NCBI GenBank assembly: GCA_032719365.1
Contig: CM064866.1
Coordinates: 7,111,781 to 7,175,780, forward strand
Direction: 5' to 3'
DNA from: Prinsepia uniflora
Taxonomy: Eukaryota > Streptophyta > Magnoliopsida > Rosales > Rosaceae
Length of the DNA stretch: 64,000 bases
A program made the position numbers and the translations under genes. The notes under the pieces are model-generated. The model was not told the DNA's origin and searched no databases. It saw only the letters and a list, made by a program, of their open reading frames with translations. Positions 55,267 to 64,000 of the stretch are shown piece by piece; within the stretch, counting starts at the first letter, position 1; every line of letters begins with the position of its first letter.

Positions 55267-58200
55267 TGTCAGGACCCACCCCGGTTTCACCCCGAAACCC
55301 GAGGTAAATCCTGCTCCCGTCTGACACCCCGACCCAAAAACAGTCAGACGCAGGAGATAGTACTCAATAAATCCCGAAGTTAGAGTTTTACAGAGCATAG
55401 TACAACATACACAGAAAAGAAAAACCGATAATAATTACACGCACGCGGAAAGAAAAATTGAAAACACTCCGGGATCCCTCACGTGCCTTCTATGCCTCGG
55501 ACACTGCCTCGACGTCAAGACCCCGCGTTATCTCCACAACCTGGAGGGCAAGTTAAAAACACAAGGTGTGAGTGGACCATACTAAAAGAAAAGTTCTAAA
55601 ACCATTTCTCAGAAAACCAAGTTTCACCCTCCATTTTGAAAACCACATGCATAACCCAGTTTATAAAACAGTTATAAACCAAATTACCATAAACCATATC
55701 ATAAGAAACAGAAACACTATAAAACAGTTAGAAAAACCATAGCATGTGAATTATAAAACCGTATCATCAACCATGAACATGAAATCATCATCTTCCGATC
55801 AAACCTGCTGGACCTATCTGAGTCTTTAAACTCCCGAGTCTTTAAACTCAATCCAGGCCTTAACAATTTCCGAGTCTTTAAACTCCCGAGTCTTTAAACT
55901 CAAAGGCCTACGTGGGAAATATCAATATATCCGAGTCTTTAAACTCCCGAGTCTTTAAACTCAATCCGGGCCCGTCCCCCGTCAAATCATTATCCGGGTC
56001 TTTAAACCCAATAACCAGATCCAGCAAATCCAATCCAAAACCAGTTGAAAACCATTTCCGTATTCACATCCAAACCCGAATCCGAAATCACCGGTCTGAT
56101 GCCTTTCCCGCATCCCGAACCGTCATTCCGAACCCAAATCCGGAATTCCACTTTCAACTTTAAAACCAAATTTCTCTTTCCGAAATCCGATTCTAAAACC
56201 GAAAACCTCGATTATCAAATCATGTTCCAAAATCCTTTTATAATCATTGAAAACCATTCATTCTTTGAAATCCCAAAACCATGGCATCAAGACTTTCTCG
56301 TAAAACGGGTCAAGTACTGTATTTTCCTCGGAAAACGTGCAATTAAGTAAAATCACATCACAAATCCAACAATCATGACATCACATATAGAAAACAAGTA
56401 TAGAAAATAGTTATGCATGTTCGAGTTTAAGGAAAGAGTCCACTCACAGTACCGAACCCTCAATCGCGTCCCGAACGTCCCGCACGTTCCTCGGCTTCCT
56501 CGGGAAATCCCGATCCTGTCAACAACCACCAAATTCCGGCACTAACACGTCTACGAAGGTTCACCTAAATGTCCTCAAAATTCCCCGAATCGAAAGCGTA
56601 ATAACCCGGGACCCTAAGCTTTCACCCTCGCGAAACTAAACTCAAACGACGTCTGATTAACCCGAAACCACTTCCAATGAACTCAACACAACTCCTGGAC
56701 CAAAAACCATATTGACCGTTTCTCTCCGAACCGCCGCATGCGCCTCCACGCGCCGCCCAAAATGGCTGCGCGTGGCCCTCACGCGCCAGCTACAGTGCAC
56801 CTTCAACCTCACGTCGACCCGGTTCAACACAGTAGTCTGTAGCTTGAACCGGCGTCAACGGTTCTCCTCTGTCCGGCCACCATTCCACCTCCTTTCTTCT
56901 CCTATAGCTTCGTCCAACCTTACTCTATGCATCCCCGTCCTCCAATCACCTCGACACAGCCCCTACACCGTCGACTCAGACTCGAAACCAGACGGCCCAA
57001 TTCCTCTGTTCTCCTTTCCGGCCGCCCAGGTAACCTCCCTTCACGGTGGCAATACCAGACGGTTCCTAGGACCTCAAGGAACCTAACCCAACTCTCCTAG
57101 ACCTTCGACTCAGTCTCTAGGATCACGACTCTTGGTTTGAAAAAAAACGGGAAAACAGGGCACACAGAGTCCCTCCGTCGTGCCAACCACCACCGTACAC
57201 CTCCCGTCACGGCAACACAACCGAACGACGCCCTGGACTCGACTGAACTCCCTAGACTCTCCTAGACTCTTCGATTCAACCCCTCAAGCCACAACTTCCA
57301 ATTTGAAGTCACGGCCAAAACAGAGCATAGTCACGGGGAAATAGAAATTACCTGCAACCTGTCGCGGTCGTGAGCTCCGCCGGTATTGGTTGACTCCTCG
57401 CAACCCGCACGACACCACCACGGTCTCAGTTGCCCCGTACACAGCCGCCACCGCCACGATTCTCACGATCTCCCTGCTTTTCACCCCTGGTTTTCCCGCA
57501 GTTCCCAGCTGCCCAACCACACGACTTCCTCACCTCCCAACCTTCTTACCGTCTCTCTTTCCCTCTCTGGACACCCACACACACTCACAACTCACCAGCT
57601 CCATCAATCAACCCTTCGATGCTCTCAATTCCTCCCACAATCTCCCTCTGTTTCTGTCTCCCTCTGCGCACAAACACGAACATGGGCATGGTTGCACCCC
57701 AATTATTTGGGCCGTGTATGTACAGGATTCAACCAGAACCCTCTAGTCCCTCAACACGTGTCACCAATATGCCCAAGCCTTCACCATCTAGCCCAATCCC
57801 AGCCGTCCATCTGTTCTCTCTCTGCACAAATTCCAGAACACAAAAGACCAAACTACCCCTCCTTTTTACTCAATTTTACAATTATGCCACTACCTTTCTA
57901 GACCCTTATCTCACAGACCGTAAGTCCGATGAATACGTGCCGCCTGTCATCGAACTCAGAATGACGAGAGCTACGTAACCATCCTAGGTCAACGTACCAA
58001 AACCCGTTCATACCAAGAGTCAAATTTTCCCCCTTAAGTTAGCCATATTACGGTTATGCCCCTAACCTTCCGAACATCATAACTTCCTCCTCGGATGTCG
58101 GAATCGGGTGTGCCACCTGCCTATGGATTCGTGACGTCCTAAACTACGTCCTGGTCACCGGTCAACACCCAATTGACCATCCTAACGATACGTCAACTTT

Positions 58201-58330
58201 TTGCCCTAACTAAGGGCAAAATCGTCATTCTAAACTTACAGACCTATCGGGACCACCTAACCACCAATTAACCTCACTAATCCCACATTAATCACACTAC
58301 TAATCCCGGCTCTCGGGACGGGTTGTTACA
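55267..58330 (-). repeat. Element 2 left LTR
   Basis: 3,064 bp. Three minisatellite clusters of GAGTCTTTAAACTC units lie at about 55815-56015. Pro/Ser/Thr-rich open frames at 56.7-58.0 kb are incidental. Confidence 0.88.
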
Positions 58331-58705
58331 ATCTACCCACCTAAAAAGAATTTCGTCCCCGAAATTCCACCGCTAGTTCCCGACACCTAGGGTCTCCAAT
58401 CCGGTAATCAAGACGAAGTCAACAACTTTTCCTAGGTTTCCCGTCTATCATCTCCACCTTGGGTATTTCACACCACCCCAAATTACCGTTACCACAGCCA
58501 ACCCTTTCCCTGTAACAACTATATGGCGTACGCAAGGGAAACTCTATGAATAGAAAACAAACTCTATCCCAGACAATCGGACACCTATCTCCCTCGGCCA
58601 CTATCGAACTAAATCTACAACGTCCTAAAGGTAAACTCTAGCTTGTGGGTTCTCTCCTTCAATAACCTCATATTCCGTCACCCTTCCACTGTAACATCTC
58701 TTAGG
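58331..58705 (-). other. Element 2 internal remnant downstream of gag
   Basis: 375 bp between the gag end and the LTR, similar to the matching part of element 1. No pol domain is visible. Confidence 0.6.
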
Positions 58706-59860
58706 TTACCTAGGGAAACTCCTCCTAGACTCTACCCTGGGTGCCAACAACCACAAAACTAAGTGCAACACAACCAAAGTAAAACAAGTACCTGTCCCCG
58801 CATCTGGTGCCAACTGAACTTCCTGCTGAGTCATCGAAAACACTCGGGCCTGAGATCCCGACGCTTTACCACGTCCCCTCGAACTACTAGTGGCAGTGCC
58901 ACCTCCTCTAGTGCCCGCTGTCCCTGACGATGTACTGTGTCCAGGCTCCGCTGCTCCTAGGCCTACACCTCCAGGCTCCACTGCTCCTTGGCCTACACCA
59001 CCTTCCTGTGGCAACAGTGGACACTCACGTCGGAAATGACCTCGCTCCCCACAGTAGAAACACACATCCCGACCAGAAAAACTTGGTCGCCCTGTCGATG
59101 CAACGGACGTCGCACTAGCTTGCGGAGTCGGCTGTGCTCGGTAACCCCGAAATCCTGAACTCTGGAAACTACCAGGCCTTCCGAAACGATCACCGCCCGA
59201 CGATGATGCTTCACCGAAGTTACCCCTTTTCGGTGTCCGCTGACTCGAAGCTCCAGAAAAAGATGGCTACTGGCGCCGCACCGGCAAACTAGCCTCAACC
59301 CTCACCGCAGCATCTGACAAGTCCCGGAGAGTAGCAAATGATCCAGCCGTCACGATGGCTCGAATCTCACCTCGCAGACCCAACTCAAACCTACGACACT
59401 TCTCGGCTTCGGTGGCTACAAACGCAGGAGCAAACCGAGACAACATCTGGAACTTCCGTTCATACTCAGCCACTGTCATATTCCCTTGTTGGAGCTGCAG
59501 AAACTCTGCCTCCTTGTCATCCCGGAAAGAACGAGGATAATACTGCTCCAGAAACCGTTCCCTAAACGTCTCCCAAGTCACACTATGGGCATCCCAACCG
59601 GACAACTCGAGGGTATACCACCACTCGTAAGCCGCACCGTCCAATAAAAATGTAGCTAACAGCACTCGCTCCTCTGGCGAGCAATGCATCACCGCAAAGA
59701 TCCGCTCAAGTCTGGTAAGCCACCTCTGGGCTTCCTCAGGATCAGCCCCGCCACTAAACGTAGTAGCCCCGAGCCGCTGGGCTCGCTCAATCGTAGTACT
59801 CTCAGTTCCCCTCGCCATTTCTTCTTCAGGTCGTGGAGAGGGTCTACGTCTCGGAGGCAT
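58706..59860 (-). pseudogene. Element 2 gag with one in-frame stop
   Basis: One frame runs from MPPRRRPSPR at 59860 to 58706 (384 codons), broken only by TAG at 59267-59269. It keeps the gag domain (ERIFAVMHCSPEERVLLATF, EWWYTLELSGWD), the CCHC knuckle CFYCGERGHFRREC and the QARVFSMTQQEVQ tail. As in element 1, it ends before a protease active site. Confidence 0.87.
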
Positions 59861-59973
59861 CGTCAAACAGCACGCTGAAAAAGGCATAGAACGCTGAAAG
59901 AGGCATAGAAGTAGTCAAACAACTAAAACACAATCTCACAAACCAACAAACCCCACAAACTCGACAAACCTAT

Positions 59974-59985
59974 GCTCTGATACCA
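59974..59985 (-). other. Element 2 primer-binding site (tRNA-iMet)
   Basis: Minus strand TGGTATCAGAGC, two bases from the LTR, exactly as in element 1. Confidence 0.9.
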
Positions 59986-59987
59986 AT

Positions 59988-62938
59988 TGTCAGGACCCAC
60001 CCCGGTTTCACCCCGAAACCCGAGGTAAATCCTGCTCCCGTCTGACACCCCGACCCAAAAACAGTCAGACGCAGGAGATAGTACTCAATAAATCCCGAAG
60101 TTAGAGTTTTACAGAGCATAGTACAACATACACAGAAAAGAAAAACCGATAATAATTACACGCACGCGGAAAGAAAAATTGAAAACACTCCGGGATCCCT
60201 CACGTGCCTTCTATGCCTCGGACACTGCCTCGACGTCAAGACCCCGCGCTATCTCCACAACCTGGAGGGCAAGTTAAAAACACAAGGTGTGAGTGGACCA
60301 TACTAAAAGAAAAGTTCTAAAACCATTTCTCAGAAAACCAAGTTTCACCCTCCATTTTGAAAACCACATGCATAACCCAGTTTATAAAACAGTTATAAAC
60401 CAAATTACCATAAACCATATCATAAGAAACAGAAACACTATAAAACAGTTAGAAAAATCACAGCATGTGAATTATAAAACCGTATCATAAACCATGAACA
60501 TGAAATCATCATCTTCCGATCAAACCTGCTGGACCTATCCGAGTCTTTAAACTCCCGAGTCTTTAAACTCAATCCGGGCCCGTCCCCCGTCAAATCATTA
60601 TCCGGGTCTTTAAACCCAATAACCAGATCCAGCAAATCCAATCCAAAACCAGTTGAAAACCATTTCCGTATTCACATCCAAACCCGAATCCGAAATCACC
60701 GGTCCGATGCCTTTCCCGCATCCCGAACCGTCATTCCGAACCCAAATCCGGAATTCCACTTTCGACTTTAAAACCAAATTTCGCTTTCCGAAATCCGATT
60801 CTAAAACCGAAAACCTCGATTATCAAATCATGTTCCAAAATCCTTTTATAATCGTTGAAAACCATTCATTCTTTGAAATCCCAAAACCATGGCATCAAGA
60901 CTTTCTCGTAAAACGGATCAAGTGCGGTATTTTCCTCGGAAAACGTGCAATTAAGTAAAATCACATCACAAATCCAACAATCATGACATCACATATAGAA
61001 AACAAGTATAGAAAACAGTTATGCATGTTCGAGTTTAAGGAAAGAGTCCACTCACAATACCGAACCCTCAATCGCGTCCCGAACGTCCCGCACGTTCCTC
61101 GGCTTCCTCGGGAAATCCCGATCCTGTCAACAACCACCAAATTCCGTCACTAACACGTCTACGAAGGTTCACCTAAATGTCCTCAAAATTCCCCGAATCG
61201 AAAGCGTAATAACCTGGGACCCTAAGCTTTCACCCTCGCGAAACTAAACTTAAACGACGTCCGATTAACCCGAAACCACTTCCAATGAACTCAACACAAC
61301 TCCTGGACCAAAAACCATATTGACCGTTTCTCTCCGAACCGCCGCACGCGCCTCCACGCGCCGCCCAAAATGGCTGCGCGTGGCCCTCACGCGCCAGCTA
61401 CAGTGCACCTTCAACCTCACGTCGACCCGGTTCAACACAGTAGTCTGTAGCTTGAACCGGCGTCAACGGTTCTCCTCTGTCCGGCCACCATTCCACCTCC
61501 TTTCTTCTCCTATAGCTTCGTCCAACCTTACTCTATGCATCCCCGTCCTCCAATCACCTCGACACAGCCCCTACACCGTCGACTCAGACTCGAAACCAGA
61601 CGGCCCAATTCCTCTGTTCTCCTTTCCGGCCGCCCAGGTAACCTCCCTTCACGGTGGCAATACCAGACGGTTCCTAGGACCTCAAGGAACCTAACCCAAC
61701 TCTCCTAGACCTTCGACTTAGTCTCTTGGATCACGACTCTTGGTTTGAAACAAAACGGGAAAACAGGGCACACAGAGTCCCTCCGTCGTGCCAACCACCA
61801 CCGTGCACCTCCCGTCACGGCAACACAACCGAACGACGCCCTGGACTCGACTGAACTCCCTAGACTCCCCTAGACTCTTCGATTCAACCCCTCAAGCCAC
61901 AACTTCCAATTTGAAGTCACGGCCAAAACAGAGCATAGTCACGGGGAAATAGAAATTACCTGCAACCTGTCGCCGTCGTGAGCTCCGCCGGTATTGGTTG
62001 ACTCCTCGTAACCCGCACGACACCACCACGGTCTCAGTTGCCCCGTACACGGCCGCCACCGCCACGATTCTCACGATCTCCCTGCTTTTCACCCCTGGTT
62101 TTCCCGCAGTTCCCAGCTGCCCAACCACACGACTTCCTCACCTCCCAACCTTCTTACCGTCTCTCTTTCCCTCTCTAGACACCCACACACACTCACAACT
62201 CACCAGCTCCATCAATCAACCCTTCGATGCTCTCAATTCCTCCCACAATCTCCCTCTGTTTCTGTCTCCCTCTGCGCACAAACACGAACACGGGCACGGT
62301 TGCACCCCAATTATTTGGGCCGTGTATGTACAGGATTCAACCAGAACCCTCTAGTCCCTCAACACGTGTCACCAATATGCCCAAGCCTTCACCATCTAGC
62401 CCAATCCCAGCCGTCCATCTGTTCTCTCTCTGCACAAATTCCAGAACACAAGAGACCAAACTACCCCTCCTTTTTATTCAATTTTACAATTATGCCACTA
62501 CCTTTCTAGACCCGTATCTCACACACCGTAAGTCCGATGAATACGTGCCGCCTGTCATCGAACTCAGGATGACGAGAGCTACGTAACCATCCTAGGTCAA
62601 CGTACCAAAACCCGTTCGTACCAAGAGTCAAATTTTCCCCCTTAAGTTAGCCATATTACGGTTATGCCCCTAACCTTCCGAACATCATAACTTCCTCCTC
62701 GGATGTCGGAATCGGGTGTGCCACCTGCCTATGGATTCGTGACGTCCGAAACTACGTCCTGGTCACCGGTCAACACCCAATTGACCATTCGAACGATACG
62801 TCAACTTTTTGCCCTAACTAGGGGCAAAATCATCATTCTAAACTTACAGACCTATCGGGACCACCTAACCACCAATTAACCTCACTAATCCCACATTAAT
62901 CACACTACTAATCCCGGCTCTCGGGAAGGGTTGTTACA
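59988..62938 (-). repeat. Element 2 right LTR
   Basis: 2,951 bp, with + strand ends TGTCAGGACC and TTGTTACA. It has a single minisatellite cluster (about 60535-60625), against three in the left LTR. Confidence 0.88.
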
Positions 62939-63048
62939 ATTTGCATGGTGGAAATGGGAATTATGCATAACTCGCTTCTAATACTAATCCTAGATGTCTA
63001 ATAGGGTCAACATGTGAATGAGAAACAAACTTAGATGGAAGCATTTTT
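62939..63048 (+). pseudogene. JMJ-like tandem module 6, 3' part (truncated)
   Basis: ATTTGCATGGTGGAAATGGG through GATGGAAGCATT continues module 6 for about 110 bp, then another LTR begins inside the GSILC region. Confidence 0.84.
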
Positions 63049-64000
63049 TGACAGGACCTGTCTCGATCCCCCTAGGACCACCCGGAGATGTGCCCCGCTC
63101 CCGTCTGACACTCGACCCCAGAATACCAAAATTACTCTTAATCAATTCAACATTAATAAATCACAATAAATAAGTTTATACATAAGTCTTAAGGTTCAGC
63201 AATGTCAGACAAGGGATAGTTCAAAATACAATAACGAGAACGACATCTAGGTTTACATACAATGCCAACTTACCCAAAAGAGTGTACAGGTGCGCAACGT
63301 CTGGTCTATGCCTCAGACTCCGGGTCCTCGTTTTCCTCAGTAGCACGGCCTGGAGGGGTCAATAAAATAATAAGGGTGAGTGAGCCATAAATATAAAGTT
63401 TATAAAACAGTTTAAGTATATAATAAACATACGGTTTTACCCCTCCGTTTTCAAATCATGCATGCATCAGAGTCGTAATCCATAATAATATATCATATAG
63501 CCATAAACAGAATAATATAATCATAATCATGAAATCAGCTGCACTATACATCCCAACTTAGACATCCCAGATGTCTGACGTTCTAGACGCCTAATAAGGT
63601 CACAGTCCTAATGCTACACGTGTCACCCGGGGTCTCAATCCCAAGTCCTATTCTCAAACCCTGTCCGGGTATGACATCCCAGATGTCAGACGTCCCTGAC
63701 GTATAATGTATGAAATCATGCTCCTGAGTCACTCTACGGTCCGGTCGTTCTGTAGAATGACGCCTCACCGGCAATGCATTGTGACTGCTCCAGGGTACCA
63801 ATAGCGGGAGGAGACAATAGAGCTAAGGTAAGTCTATACAGTGTAGAAATTAAGAAAATCATCAAAAACTGTGGTTGATCCTGAAAACAGTTCATATACT
63901 AACCAGACGGGTCGCATGCCCAAAACATCGTAAAACATGTGAAATATCATGGCATCTCAAATACTGCAATTATAATTATAAAATGAAGTAATTAAAACAG
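63049..64000. mobile_element. Start of another LTR (different family), runs off the window
   Basis: Begins TGACAGGACC in module 6. Its layout echoes the gag-only family (CCTGGAGGGGTCAAT, GGGTGAGTGAGCCATAA, CCCTCCGTTTTCAAATCATGC) but the sequence differs. Its own short repeat uses GACATCCCAGATGTC near 63560 and 63673. No second LTR, coding region or target duplication can be seen before the window ends. Confidence 0.65.

Larger units (their letters stand above)
55267..62938 (-). mobile_element. Gag-only Ty3/gypsy-like LTR retrotransposon (element 2)
   Basis: 7,672 bp with the same layout as element 1 and minus-strand orientation. LTRs of 3,064 and 2,951 bp enclose 1,657 bp with PBS and gag. 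The LTRs are very similar except for about 113 bp of extra minisatellite in the left one. The flanks (CTAAT left, ATTTG right) do not form a clean 5-bp duplication; a few target bases appear lost. Confidence 0.88.

Overview
This window is nuclear DNA of a flowering plant, most likely a dicot. The evidence is plant-type Pol III promoters (a USE element plus a TATA box), spliceosomal introns in a JMJ25/IBM1-like histone-demethylase pseudogene, and Ty1/copia and Ty3/gypsy LTR retrotransposons primed by initiator tRNA-Met. A hAT-like MITE whose ends contain GTTCAAAACGGC recalls elements common in Rosaceae, but that placement is only a weak inference. I found no intact protein-coding host gene.

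Region 1 (1-24 kb, with a tail to about 32.4 kb) is a head-to-tail array of about 798-bp units. Each unit carries a ~303-nt gene that I identify as 7SL RNA, the RNA of the signal recognition particle. Each gene begins GCCGAGC, has a TGTAACCC Alu-domain motif and a CAGAGCAGCGA core near the helix-8 apex, and ends in a run of 7-10 T. Upstream of each gene is a USE (ATCCCACATCG), then 24 bp, a TATA box (TTTATAAT), 22 bp and the first G. This is the layout of plant U6/7SL-type Pol III promoters. There are 28 full-length copies, one copy split by a retrotransposon and one 3' fragment. Copies 15-19 and 20-24 form a nearly perfect five-unit duplication. Units 1-7 are mirrored in order, with one unit gained or lost, about 7.2-8 kb further on. 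The right edge (copies 27-29) is diverged, has a longer spacer, and is broken by a MITE and a 7.6-kb LTR element.

Region 2 (32.4-40.8 kb) holds the zinc-finger part of a decayed JMJ25/IBM1-like gene (KDM3 family). Exons can be followed with correct splice sites and phases, but the first is split by an old Ty1/copia element and has stop codons. The exon at 39842-40532 and its following intron are amplified into six tandem ~0.9-kb modules (39.8-63.05 kb) that share the same frame damage. Five later insertions landed in these modules: a young copia element, two solo LTRs, a gag-only LTR element and the start of another LTR.

The transposons include one long-LTR, gag-only Ty3/gypsy-like family (LTR about 2.9-3.06 kb, internal region only 1.7-1.8 kb, no protease, RT or integrase), seen as two two-LTR elements and two solo LTRs. 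There are also two Ty1/copia elements of very different age. The host genes do not form a pathway. The unusual content is the 7SL gene array and its concerted, segmental evolution.
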